Shown here: positions 48,984-59,617 of the stretch, one piece after another
Layout: every line of letters begins with the position of its first letter
Numbering within the stretch: position 1 is the stretch's first letter
Assembly: GCA_956465555.1 (NCBI GenBank)
Contig: OY101120.1
Location: forward strand, 2,722,001-2,786,000
Direction: 5' to 3'
DNA length: 64,000 nt
From: Nitzschia sp. pyKryTriq1
Taxonomy: Eukaryota; Bacillariophyta; Bacillariophyceae; Bacillariales; Bacillariaceae
Notes under the pieces: model-generated
What the model was told of the DNA's origin: nothing
The model's input: only the letters and a program-made list of their open reading frames with translations
Database searches by the model: none
Position numbers and translations under genes: made by a program

Positions 48984-50656
48984 TCCAACGCGGCAGCTCG
49001 GACACTCGAAGAAGAATCCTGAATCATCATGACCACTGCCACGGCATGCTGTTGTTGCGATTAGACTCGTCGGAGCGCAGAGCTACAGTATGGATGGATG
49101 GATGGATGGGTGTGGGTGATATCCAGCAACAGAGCGAAAAGACAGTGGATAGATGTTGTGAGCGAGACAGAGACAAAGAAGATGCGATCGCGATGAAAGT
49201 TCAAATATTTGGGTGTTTTTTGTGCTTTGCGGATCCATCGCATCCGCATCCGCTCGACGACTAAAATGACGTCATTTTTTTACTTAGTGAACTGCCATGT
49301 CATCACGATTTCTATTTATCGTTCAAAATAAACTTCCTTACATGATGACCCGCCATCAGAGAACATTCCAATCAAAACACATCATTATAGAGGATGGACG
49401 ACCGATGACCGACCGACGAAAACAACAACGTGCCGACGACGACGACGACGACCGATGCATGTACCGGTATCATCCATGGCAATCCGTAAACTCACCGCAT
49501 GAAATGTGCATCCACACCCTGTAATCTGCACCTCCGATCCAATCTGATGGCAAACTCCACATGTTGTTGTGAGGTTGTTATTATTGGGTGGATCATTCAT
49601 TGTCAATGAAGAATGAATGCAGGTGCACTGCCGATCGTTGCTTTTGGCGGGTGCTGCGCGTTGTGTTGTGTTTGTGTGTATTGCTTTTGCTTTTGTGTTT
49701 TGCGTGTATTGTCGTGTTTTGTTCGACTGATCCAGTCCTTGTTGTACGTCCTTTTTATCCAGACAGAGAAAAATAAAGAAGCGTCAAGAATAATAAGCCC
49801 AGCCTCAAATCAAGCCAGGTACATTACATACGCACGTCACGCTCCATCTACCGGTACCGGTACCGGTACAGGATGTGCTGACGTCCTTCCGTCTGTCCAT
49901 CAGGCATCCATGTTGGCTGGAATGAGTCGAATGAATCACTAGATCAAAGATGAAGCATTTTCTGTCCTTCGTGTACCGCGCGGTGTTCGGCGCAGAGGCG
50001 GAGGCAGGGGCGCTCGTGCCCAAAATGTCAATGACCGGTGGTGTTCTTCGAGGGGCTTTGTCGAACTGTGGTTCTTAAATAGATTATACGAGTACATGCC
50101 TCCTTCAAATTGTGGTCCATAAATGCTCGTTTTGTCAATGGAGCTTCTCTCGCTCTCTCAAAGAAGCGCAAGGAAGTCTTTTCTACGCACGGGAAAATAA
50201 TATGGTGGTACGTACAAACGATGCGCTATGCTGTTCTTTCTGCCAGCAGCAGCAGCAGCAGCAGCCGGTCATGATCCCCATCCAATCTGTCGCTGTCCAA
50301 TCAATAATTATTATTTTCTTCGCTTGTTTCCATCTTTCGAAACTGTCTGGTTCTACAGTAATACCGGTAGGAGGGTTCGCGGAAGGCGCGGGCGGGGGGA
50401 TCCGACGGGACCGACGTGGTGTTGCATGCGTACTGTACCTGGTACCGTATGTCGTGGAGGATGATGTTCTATTCATTCATATTTTTTGTAGGTACAATTT
50501 CTGTCTTGATAAAAACAAAAATTGAGAACACCACAACAACAACATCATAATCACAACATCATTATCATCGCATCGACCACATCAACATCATCGCATTCTA
50601 TTGCACTCATTTTAAAGATAGCAAAGTTATATCACACCATTGCGTGTTATCATATC
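48984..50656. other. Intergenic region, with probable 5' exon(s) of the GAF-like gene
   Basis: 48984-49079 continues the reading frame of the GAF-like gene. A GGAT run lies near 49088-49110 and a CGA run near 49435-49455. A perfect 16-base palindrome around TGACGTCA is listed separately. CCGGTA words occur at 49850-49870 and GCA repeats at about 50245-50262. No further gene is supported. Confidence 0.5.
49263..49278. promoter_or_regulatory. Perfect palindrome AAAATGACGTCATTTT
   Basis: A full bZIP/CRE-type site (TGACGTCA at 49267-49274) with four more paired bases on each side. It lies about 190 bases upstream of the open frame of the GAF-like gene (minus), so it is well placed in that promoter. 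In Phaeodactylum the same core mediates CO2/cAMP repression. Confidence 0.45.
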
Positions 50657-51415
50657 ATGATGACGACTCCTCCACCGACGCACAACAACAACAACCACAA
50701 CAACAACAGCAACAGCAGTAAGACTTCGGCACTTTCCCATTTCCTGGGCGAGATTTTGAACAAGTCCTTCCGTACCGCTGGTAATAGCTTTACGAGTTTT
50801 GAAATTCAAAACGATAATGCTCGCTTGCTGGCCGCCGGTGCCTGTTGCACGAAACGAGGACGAAGACAGCAACGACAACATCATCATCATCACAATTCGG
50901 AATTCGAGAATTATAATACCAATGGGTTTTCTTGCATCCTCGCCGCCCCCGTTCCGGACGAAAATAAGGCCAGCGCACGATGGGAAACTCACATTACTAG
51001 TAGTACGAGGAGTGACCACCACCACAACCATCAGAATAACGATTTCATGGTGACAGCACCGCTCCGACGAAAAGTGTACTGTGAACCCGAAAAGATCATC
51101 ATGACTAGTTCGGGAGGTACTTATCAACCACCCATGCGATCCGCACAAATACCCCTCCAACAGTTTGGCAGATTTGCACCTCCTACAACCACTCTTCCTC
51201 CTCCTCCTCCTTCTACTGCTACTACTACTACTACTACTACTACAACAACCACCGGGAGAACAACAAACGAGGACGAGGACCTGCTGTCAGTGTCAGCGTC
51301 AGCGACGTCGCAGTTGGACTGTAAACCTTCTTCGTCGGCAGAACAACAATTGACGACTTCGGACCTTTTGGATGAAGCATTGGATTTACTGTCAGAGGGG
51401 GGAGGAGGAGATTAG
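50657..51415 (+). CDS. Hypothetical low-complexity protein
   Basis: The frame begins at a TTG (50522), but the first ATG is at 50657, giving 252 residues. It has an Asn/Ser head, then SALSHFLGEILNKSFRTAGN (about residues 23-42, a helix-like patch), a His-rich part, VTAPLRRKVYCEPEKIIM, polythreonine, and a C-terminal acidic helix (TTSDLLDEALDLLSE). No known domain is recognised. The two ordered patches suggest a real protein and not a chance frame. Codon use and homopolymers match its neighbours. Confidence 0.5.
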   Translation: MMTTPPPTHNNNNHNNNSNSSKTSALSHFLGEILNKSFRTAGNSFTSFEIQNDNARLLAAGACCTKRGRRQQRQHHHHHNSEFENYNTNGFSCILAAPVPDENKASARWETHITSSTRSDHHHNHQNNDFMVTAPLRRKVYCEPEKIIMTSSGGTYQPPMRSAQIPLQQFGRFAPPTTTLPPPPPSTATTTTTTTTTTTGRTTNEDEDLLSVSASATSQLDCKPSSSAEQQLTTSDLLDEALDLLSEGGGGD

Positions 51416-51687
51416 AAGAACTACATCATGATGTACGTACGTACGTACGTCTTCTTCTTCTTCTGCTAGTACTAGTAGTACTACATGAGTAAATGTGCAG
51501 AAACACTATATTACTGCATCATCATGTATATAATATAATATCACAACAATAATAGAGCGTCTAGAGTAGTACTAGTACTCTCTACTGGTGGATCATGGTA
51601 CCAGAGTAGTGGTTAAACTTACGAGAGGCCGCTCCTACGAGAATGTCCAGACGGCTCTTTTGTGGTCGCACCACGGATGGACGATCT

Positions 51688-52977
51688 TCAAGTGGCAAGG
51701 TCTTTGACAGTCTGTCGACATGTTTCAATGGCGTGTTGGTGCACATTCCACCACGATTGCACGTACGGAGCATGTTCGGAAGTTGTGATCCACTCTTGGA
51801 AGTGCTGCTCGTTGGTAAAATTACTGTGCTCCGGCTTTTTATAAATAGAATCCATGAATGACTTGTGTAATTTTGCATTGCTCCATGCCCATAAGTCTCT
51901 TTGGGCATCGATCCAGAGTAAGTCATTGGGATCCTCGCTAAAAAGACTAAAGCAGCCCAATGTTTTGGAGGCGTGCATCCGCATCTGATTCGCGAGGACA
52001 TGTAGATCGACAATGTACATCTGCATACTGGATGTGTCGTTTTGGCTAAAGCCACGCCTCACGACAGATCTCAAAATCTCCAGCGGGTGTCTCTGGAGAA
52101 AAACGTGCATACAATCGACCTTGGCCTTGCGACAGGCGTTGTAGAGTAGGTTCAGGTCAGGGTAATTCAATGATCTACATTCCCCCCTATAATTCGGATA
52201 TGATACCTCGCCATAGGCCAAAGATCCTTTTGCCTTCGCCGTGTTGAGCGGGAGGGGAAATCTTTGTGACGAGTTGTTCTTCAGCATACCCCGAGCCTTT
52301 TTTTCTATGTCTATCATTTTCTTGACAATTTCCTGCTCGAGTTTGGAAGCAGCTTGGTTGGCGGCACAGTGTGCATTCCAAATGCCCGCTCGGCGATTTG
52401 GGTCCTTTTTTGTGTCGAGATGAGAAAAGAGAAAATTTTGGAGGCTGCCTACTTCTTCGTTCCAAACATGAATGTTCTTGAGTCGCTGGATGGCAGGGGA
52501 TGAAGCCGCAACACCTCCCATCAAATGATGTCCCGTCCCCTCGAGTCCAATTGTAAAAATGAATTGAACTGCGCTGTTGAATTCATACGACATTTGCGAT
52601 CTTTTTCGATAAAAGGTACCGTTGGAAGGTTTGGCAGGAAAATTCCACTCGTGGATTTCTTCGAGTTCAGGTGTTATTCTCTCAGATCCTTTTGAAATTG
52701 GGGTCTCCTTTTCAACGTGGTCTGAACGAGATTGAAGGAGGATGCTTGTGCTTTCCATTTCCAACGCAATCGCGCCAGCCCCGACCATCTCCTTTTCAAC
52801 GTGGTCTGAACGAGATTGAAGGAGGATGCTTGGGCTTTCCATTTCCAACGCAATCGCGCCAGCCCCGACCAAGATCAGCACACCTACTGGCACGGCATAC
52901 CGTCCGAGTCGTCGGCGAAGGCGCGAAGAGTCGTCGAGAGTGACGACAATTACACCCTTCGACATTTTCTTCTGCAT
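51688..52977 (-). CDS. Type II membrane sulfotransferase-like protein
   Basis: 429 residues. A short cytosolic head (KKMSKGVIVV...RRRLGRYA) precedes a hydrophobic anchor (about 28-45, VPVGVLILVGAGAIALEM). A 28-residue stalk unit (VGAGAIALEMESxSILLQSR...) is duplicated in tandem. The lumenal domain has FIFTIGLEGTGHHLMGG (about 139-155), fitting the 5'-phosphosulfate loop that binds PAPS, and HVFLQRHPLEILRSVVRRG (about 289-307), fitting the 3'-phosphate-binding region (R...S). It would transfer sulfate to glycans or proteins in the Golgi. The GLEGTGHH version of the loop is common in protist proteins. Assignment to the sulfotransferase fold is by motif only. No intron is needed, although the 3' end could be longer. 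Confidence 0.68.
   Translation of the reverse strand: MQKKMSKGVIVVTLDDSSRLRRRLGRYAVPVGVLILVGAGAIALEMESPSILLQSRSDHVEKEMVGAGAIALEMESTSILLQSRSDHVEKETPISKGSERITPELEEIHEWNFPAKPSNGTFYRKRSQMSYEFNSAVQFIFTIGLEGTGHHLMGGVAASSPAIQRLKNIHVWNEEVGSLQNFLFSHLDTKKDPNRRAGIWNAHCAANQAASKLEQEIVKKMIDIEKKARGMLKNNSSQRFPLPLNTAKAKGSLAYGEVSYPNYRGECRSLNYPDLNLLYNACRKAKVDCMHVFLQRHPLEILRSVVRRGFSQNDTSSMQMYIVDLHVLANQMRMHASKTLGCFSLFSEDPNDLLWIDAQRDLWAWSNAKLHKSFMDSIYKKPEHSNFTNEQHFQEWITTSEHAPYVQSWWNVHQHAIETCRQTVKDLAT
52706..52873 (-). repeat. Two 84-base tandem units inside a coding region
   Basis: Units start at 52706 and 52790 (TCCTTTTCAACGTGGTCTGA) and differ at very few positions. They add 28 residues in frame just after the membrane anchor. 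Confidence 0.9.
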
Positions 52978-54232
52978 CGTTAAAGATGCATTTTAGAAAT
53001 TAGAAAGAACACAGCACGCACAGCAGGTTCACCAATGCTACTATCGCAAAAAATAATTAGCACAAGTACACGTACGAGTACCTGGTATACCGACCAAGAA
53101 ACGTGAAGTACGAGGTTGGGGGCACCTGGCTGGGGTGCGGGTTACGGGTTATGACGTAGGAAGGGGGAGATGGGAAGGGAGTCCAGGCAGGGATGATGAT
53201 TCTGATTCCATGGTAGCACAGGCAGGCAGGGAGCCGTTGGTTTGTGAAATTGCGTCTGCCGGTAGAGTACAGTTACCAGGATCTCTCTCTACGGTTCATA
53301 TGTGTATCCACATACAGTACCACAGGTGGAGTATTATTTTAGTTTGCGGTAATACGAGTACAGTAAATATTATTATTAATTATTTATTTATTCTTTTTGT
53401 TTGTTCTGACATCCCGAACTTTGGGATTGAAAATTTTTACTTAATCGTGGGACATGGATGTGACAGAACGTTCCCAACCAAACTCTCGAAATTGCAACAC
53501 ATCCGGCACAAGAATTTCGGCGGAGCGGCAGGAGTATGTATTCCAGCAGGTACCCAAGTACTGTACCCTACCGGTAGGCGAAGGTCGATGATGATTGATG
53601 ATGATGCATAAATAATAATACTAATGAGCGATCGGAGTAGTGACGACGATGATGACTCGCTGGCCATATTGAAGATAAGCCGAACTTTCTAACTAATGCT
53701 GGCGGGGCACCGACCGCAATACAACCGGTACCGTACCGGTACGTGGTGCCGGAACCACGGGGTGCGATGGGTGGTTCTGGTTCTCCAGCTTCTTTGGTAG
53801 TGGATTGGGCATCATCTTGCAAGAATACAGTCAGTCAGTACCGGTACCGTAGAGTACGAGTACCCCATTCCACGTAAACATACATACGGAGAATTACACG
53901 AGCGCCAGGCCCGTTCTCAGTTCGCGTCGTTTGTTCGTGTGTTCATTCTCGTCGGCCGGCCGCTACTAGCTCCAGCAGAAGCACGGAGTTTGAAATAATT
54001 TGCATTCCCATCGGCCGCACTATCTCACTTCCCATCCTGCGCCAGAGCTTTTGTCGTGGCAAACCACGCGATAGAAGTACCGGTACGACACACTCATCAG
54101 CCATCTCCAGAACAACGGCCAGCACTCACATATTTTGGGAAGAGGAGCAGACAGATACTGTGGTATTGCTTGCCAACCACATTCCCCTTCTCATAAAACA
54201 ACAACCCAAACAACAGCAAGAACAATACAACC
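52978..54232. other. Intergenic, no gene seen
   Basis: AT-rich patch at 53360-53400, CCGGTACCGTACCGG-type palindromes near 53726-53742 and 53840-53850. A CAACA run precedes the next start codon. No supported gene. Confidence 0.5.
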
Positions 54233-54934
54233 ATGTTGCCTCCACTCAACGAGATTCCTTGCTTGATCGAAAGCTGCAGCCATCAGCTTCCCTCCCCTTC
54301 CTGCTGCTCACAACATGAACACCATCCACAGCAACAGCAGCAAGAATTGGTGATTCGTCCCGTCTTGGCTCAAGGTCACATTACCTTTGATTGGTCGGAC
54401 TTTCCGATCGTCCAACGCGATGCCTTCTTCTTTGCGCCACTAATGGAACAGAAACACAACGACGCTTCCTCTTCCTCCTCCTGCTGCCAGCCGCAGACGC
54501 AAGAGCAACAGCCCGAGTTGATGTCGGCGTGCTCCTCCGACAGTGACATGATGAGCACTTCCAGCAGCGTCATGAGCAACAAACCCGCCCGTCGCAACGT
54601 TTCCTTTGCTCCTACCAAACACGTTCGTACCCATTCTCTCGTGTTGGGAGATCATCCGTGCTGTGCCCAACTCGCGTTGGAACTTGGATGGGATCACGAG
54701 GATGGTTTTGAGTGCATGATGATGGAACAACAAGCACAATCATCGTCGTCGTCATCATCATCGTCACGCCGACGACGACAAGAACCTCGACGACGATCCT
54801 ATTTTGAACGCAAGGCTTTGTTGAAAGAAGTCGGAGGTATGACGGAAGAAGAGATTCGAATGACGACTCTTCGACACTCGGCGCCTTCTTCCCGGGAACT
54901 GTCGGTCATGCAAGGCAGAGGTATTAGTATTTAG
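54233..54934 (+). CDS. Protein with a diatom-type VxxRTHxxVLGDHP domain
   Basis: 233 residues. Low-complexity Gln/Ser/Cys regions flank a conserved block at about 120-155: RRNVSFAPTKHVRTHSLVLG, then DHPCCAQLALELGWDH. The C-terminal part has SYFERKALLKEVGGMTEEEI and an MTTLRHS ending. This combination (V-F-x...V-R-x-H...LGDHP.C...L.LGW, then a helix with xERxxLLxxxGxTxxEI) recurs in many short diatom proteins of unknown function. It is not an enzyme I recognise. The ATG context (ACAACCATG) is good. It may be a small regulator or binding protein. Confidence 0.7.
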   Translation: MLPPLNEIPCLIESCSHQLPSPSCCSQHEHHPQQQQQELVIRPVLAQGHITFDWSDFPIVQRDAFFFAPLMEQKHNDASSSSSCCQPQTQEQQPELMSACSSDSDMMSTSSSVMSNKPARRNVSFAPTKHVRTHSLVLGDHPCCAQLALELGWDHEDGFECMMMEQQAQSSSSSSSSSRRRRQEPRRRSYFERKALLKEVGGMTEEEIRMTTLRHSAPSSRELSVMQGRGISI

Positions 54935-56261
54935 TCTATAATATGACGTACTACACACACATATTAGCTATTCCAATTTTGCTGCTACAACAAACAACAA
55001 CCAAGTCAACTTCTCTACCGTACTAGTAGTAGTAGTTCCGCTCAATCTACTACTAGCTAGTAGTACTAAGCTAATAGTAGTAGTTGCTTGCTGCTACTCC
55101 AACAACACAAGTACTACCGTATGGACTATTCGTAGCTAGTAGTAGTAGTAGTACTACTACTACTAGTTCTCGCTACCGGTACAAGTAGCAGTAGTACCAT
55201 ACTCTAGTCCGAACATAATATACTGTAGACCATTGGTAAAGGTCCCTAGTAGAGTACTGGTACCGGTAGTCTATTCATATAGACGATCATTCTTGGTTCC
55301 TTCAGCAGTAGCTCTACTAGAGTAGAGAGCTCCAATACTAGTAGAGAGGAGAGAGATTGCTATACTGTACGGTAGTACTCATGATCGTCTCCCTCTACTA
55401 ATACTACTTGTACCGGCTACGGAAAAGCGTTCCGAACCAAAAGAAGTGATGGGCGACGAATGCAAAAGCAAGAAGGGGCACTTCTGTGGTTAGTGGTTGT
55501 CGTCGTGTTTTCTTGTTCGGCACGTCGTCCTTTCCATCTTTCCATAAACCCAAACTCTGCCACCTCAGAACAAAAAAGACTGATGAGTGAGTCATCATCA
55601 TATCATAATCATCATCATCCTCTAATCAATCGCGTACTACTGTACTAGTAGCGGTATCGCGGGCGCGCTCTCTCTTTTGCTCGCCAAATGATTTTTTTAA
55701 TGTGTGAGTTCAGAATTCGCATCGTCATTCCCGCCGCGATGATGACGATGATGATGATGGGTCATCATTCTATTATTTTTTGTTCATTCATTCATGGCCA
55801 TCTGTTTTCGGCGAAGGATATCCAATGATGACTGCAACATGGAACGGACGAAATCAGACACTATGACGTAAGCTTTACTTACTTGGACACACCGACGGGC
55901 GGACGACGATGACGTCGACGGCTCCTCGCTCCTCCCTTCTCCCTCCTCCGTCCGTCCGTGCGCCTCGCTCAATCAAGCGGGAGTCAGTCGAGAAAGATAT
56001 TTTTTTATTTTTTTATGTGCTTTAGTTTGTGATTATTTCTCACACCTCGCACACACGATTATCATCATCCATCATTCATCATTCATCATCCATCATCATG
56101 CATCGATGAAATAGAGGATCACCTGCTGAACGTACCATCACCTCCTCGTCTTCTCCGTATCATACTGTACGAGTACTTTAACAACAACGCATCACATCCA
56201 TCCATCCATCCATCCATCCATCCATCCACCCGCATCACCCACCGGTATAATATACTGTATT
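54935..56261. other. Intergenic, TAG/CTA-rich
   Basis: 55020-55340 is dominated by AGT/ACT trinucleotides, including an AGT-ACT hairpin at 55137-55166. ATC and CATC runs occur at 55590-55625 and 56055-56100, and CCAT at 56193-56225. A TGACGTAAGC word is at 55863 and TGACGTCGAC near 55910. No gene is supported. Confidence 0.5.
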
Positions 56262-57422
56262 ATGACGATGATGTTTCCGCGACTACTGCTAGTAGTAGTT
56301 TGCGGCATCATCGTCATTAGGTTTCCTTCGTCGTTGATTTTTGTCGAATCCTTGGCATCTTCATCTTCATCATCTTCATCATCTTCATCATCTTCATCAT
56401 CATCCAGCACTCCTCGTCGATCACCATGGGCACCTGCCACTTGGACACTAACGTTGGATTTGACAGGAACAACAACAACAAGTTGGCAAAGCAGAATTGT
56501 CACGTCCCTGGATGTGTCTATTGAATCCACGTCCCTCAACAACATTACTCCACAACAAAGACAACAACAACAACAACAACAGCAGCAACAACAAGATCCA
56601 TTCTTGGGACCGGGTGCCTCCGCTTTGATTCCGGACCCAATGGGAGCGAAATATAGTACCATCCGAGGCGAACATACGATTCAATTTTCCAATCCAGGCG
56701 CCTGGACTCTTGAATTTCCCCAACAACGACAACCAAAAAAGAGTAGTAGTAGTGGTGGTGGTGGTGGACAAGGTCTCGCATCGACCTTGAGAATGTATAT
56801 GGATTTGAAAACCAATGTCGTATCCAGGAACAACAACAACAACAACAACAAGAATGATGATGATGATGATGACGATAATATAGTACTGCTACCGGCAGGA
56901 GAACGATTGTATTTTGTCGCCAAGGCATGGAGAGAAGACGATTATGAAATTGGATTGCAACGGATGCGACCCATCTATCAAGCCTATCAGCGTGCTCAAC
57001 AAGTATTGGAAGAACGATTGGAACATACCGATGGAGATCGAAGATTGGATGGGACGGATGCTTTGGAAACGATCCAGGCCTATAGAGACATGGCACAATT
57101 AGTATTGGATCGAGATGTCAAACGACAAGCATATCGACAAGCATTGGAACAATATCCATCACCTCTTCCCATCAAAAATAATAACAACAAAAACAACAAC
57201 AATAACAACGTTGGTGAGGACGAAGAGGAATGGCCCGAAGGGCCGTGGCCGGGGGCTCCCGAATGGATGACACTGTCTCAACAAAAGAGTAACAATCCGA
57301 TTTTGGTGGCCCGGCCAAGCAGGAGAACAACAACATTGTTGGGGATAATAGAGTATGATGTCGTGGGATCGTGGACGGCGACTCCTGTTCTGTCGGAAGA
57401 AGACTATGAGCAGTTATTTTAA
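56262..57422 (+). CDS. Secreted or organelle-targeted protein of unknown function
   Basis: 386 residues. A strong signal peptide (about 1-32, LLLVVVCGIIVIRFPSSLIF) is followed by a Ser run. Then comes WAPATWTLTLDLTG (about 62-75), a segment resembling the start of a beta-rich domain found in several plastid-targeted diatom proteins. Gln, Asn and Asp homopolymers interrupt the domain. The C-terminal part is more ordered: AGERLYFVAKAWREDDYEIG, QAYQRAQQVLEERLEH (helical), DALETIQAYRDMAQLVLDRD and a closing TLLGIIEYDVVGSWTATPVL. I do not recognise the family for certain. Confidence 0.55.
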   Translation: MTMMFPRLLLVVVCGIIVIRFPSSLIFVESLASSSSSSSSSSSSSSSSSTPRRSPWAPATWTLTLDLTGTTTTSWQSRIVTSLDVSIESTSLNNITPQQRQQQQQQQQQQQDPFLGPGASALIPDPMGAKYSTIRGEHTIQFSNPGAWTLEFPQQRQPKKSSSSGGGGGQGLASTLRMYMDLKTNVVSRNNNNNNNKNDDDDDDDNIVLLPAGERLYFVAKAWREDDYEIGLQRMRPIYQAYQRAQQVLEERLEHTDGDRRLDGTDALETIQAYRDMAQLVLDRDVKRQAYRQALEQYPSPLPIKNNNNKNNNNNNVGEDEEEWPEGPWPGAPEWMTLSQQKSNNPILVARPSRRTTTLLGIIEYDVVGSWTATPVLSEEDYEQLF

Positions 57423-58081
57423 AGCAGTACTAAAAGTAGTAATACTAATACTATTTTACGCTGCTTTAGCTTAGTACTAGTAGTAGTAGAAACAAAACCT
57501 ACTACTCCGAGTCTAATAGCAACAGAGGGGCTATCTAGCTAGTTTGCTATCTACGTTCAGTGGCTGCTACTCTCTCGCACAAACGACCGCAAGCTTCTTC
57601 TTGAGATATTATATAATAGCAACATGTACTGTTTTTTTCTTTCGTCCTGTAGTAGATGATCTGTGCAGTAGAGTACAGTACAGTACAGTACAGTACCAGG
57701 TACAGTGCAGTGCAGTGCAGTTCATAGTATAGTACTGTCTTGATTCTCTTGTATTGTTCCTGCTTCGTTCCATCCATCCATCCATCCTTCCTTCCTTCTT
57801 CATCCTCATCTTCTTCGTTTCCATCATTTTTACTGACGACTGACGAATCATCGCCTTCCACTAACAATACCACAGTAGCCTCATCCATCAGTCTAATCTT
57901 GTCTTGTCATGTCTTGCCATTTTGTCTGATCTGATCCTATTTTGTGACTCCTTGTATCATTATTATTTCTTTATTTTAATTTATGTACGTCCTCGTACAT
58001 GTCCTCGTATGTATGCATGTATGTATGTGTTTTCTTTCTTCTTTCTTTCTTTTTTCTTTCTTTCTTTCTTTTTCTGTTGTT
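57423..58081. other. Intergenic with pentanucleotide and CTTT repeats
   Basis: GTACA units then GTGCA units at about 57672-57722, CCATCCATCCTTCCTT at about 57773-57797, and CTTT runs at 58030-58072 just beyond the 3' end of the EGF-like gene. No gene is supported. Confidence 0.6.
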
Positions 58082-58875
58082 TTAACAATTTTCGTGATGC
58101 AAGACGGCATGTCCACCCGGACAGATGCATCGGGCCCATCCCTGTACCATTTGACACGAGGCGACGTTGGGAGCACAGGGATTGACACGATCGCCGCCAT
58201 TGTACGTATCATAAGATTGGGTTTGACTATTGTAGGTACCACTTTTGTATTTTTCATGGCACAAGTCTTGACACACACCACGAACCGGCAAAACGGCTTG
58301 TCCTGCCAATTCGGTAAAGTCATTGCAAATACAAACGGCTTTTTTGTTGGGTGGTGGTTGTGATGTAGTGCCCGTAGTACCAGTACCAGTAGTACCAGTA
58401 GTAGTGGGATCCACCTCAATCATACTGCAGATACTGTCGGCAGGACACGAGATGGTAGCACACAATGATGAATCATCATCTCCAGTGTTTTCAGCTTCAG
58501 CTTCTGCTCCTTGCATTGTTGTTGTTGTTGTTTTTAAATGATCGGTAGGACAATCCTTTCCGGCATCGACCAAGAGTCCATTGGGACATTGACATTTGGG
58601 AATCCCACCATAATGTTCGACACATGGCGTCGAATAATGACAAGGTTCATCCATACAAGTCAAGGTAGTAGTAGTAGTAGATGTAGTTGTAGTCATAGCC
58701 GTCGTAGTCGTAGTCGGACCATTGTTGTTGTAGCCTTGCACTTCCGGACATTCATAGTACGGCCTCAAGACTTGACCTCCGGGACAGTGACATTCGGCAC
58801 CTCCGGTATCGGGAGATGGGACACACACCGCCCCCTCATCACAATGGTTGGGAGAACAAGGATCATCATAATATG

Positions 58876-58913
<38 letters not shown>

Positions 58914-59617
58914 CCTTGGCCTTGCGAAACATAAGAAGGAGAAGTTCTTGGTTCCCGGGGACACAAAAATCCGGGAAGTAAGATGAGTTCATCCTGCTCG
59001 TATCCCAAGATGGGAGGGCAGACACATTCGGCACGGGTAGCATCGTTCGTCATGGTCCGACATTCCGCGGCGGGATCACAAAAGTTGGGATCCACGCACG
59101 GAGTACTGTCATGCTGGCCATGTCCGGTCGCACAGACCACGTCCTGCTGGACGACCTTGGGAAGATACTGGTTGGAAATGGGATCGAACTCCTGTTCCGT
59201 GTTGCAAATACATTCGACATATCCCTGCGAGGCATCACACGTACTATCGCCTTTGATACAGTACGCATTGTCCTGGCAAAGATCCTTATCGCCCTGGTTG
59301 TCGTACGCTTGTCCGGCGATGCAAATGTCGGGATCAGCAGTGGGAATGTACCCGTAGTCGCAATCGCAAATGTACCACGGAGGGTTCTTCAACTGCAAGC
59401 AATCGGCATTTTCACACTGGCTGCGGTGCCACGAACAAAAATGATGCGCACAGCCATTTTGGATGTCCGCAGTGTCTTGCAAACACTCGTAGGCAGAGAC
59501 GACATCGCCATCATGAGAACCGGCAATAATAGTCGAAGGAATACAGGAAGCAGCGAGGAGGACGAGGACCGTCGTCAGTGAATGTTGTTGTTGTTGTTGT
59601 TGGAACGAGAACTTCAT
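58082..59617 (-). CDS. Secreted Cys-rich protein with EGF-like repeats
   Basis: 511 residues. A signal peptide follows a Gln-rich start (LTTVLVLLAASCIPSTIIAG, about 14-33). The mature part has seven or more Cys-rich units of EGF-like pattern: ENADCLQL...WYICDCDYGY, NAYCIKGDSTCD...YVECIC, DPCSPNHCDEGAVCV...CHCPGG, DEPCHYSTPCVEHYGG...CQCPNG, and NPCAPNVASCQMVQ...CICPGG. Unit spacing is irregular, and Gln and Thr runs sit between units. Most units lack a clear calcium-binding consensus (D-x-D/N-E), although the first contains TADPDICIAGQ. An extracellular adhesion, matrix or receptor-like ectodomain role is likely. There is no transmembrane anchor. The gene ends at TAA 58084-58082. Confidence 0.75.

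Noticed and set aside
53135-53611. A 158-codon frame on the plus strand
   Set aside because: It begins at a non-ATG codon in mixed simple sequence. No conserved motif is seen, and it contains hydrophobic runs typical of AT-rich DNA.
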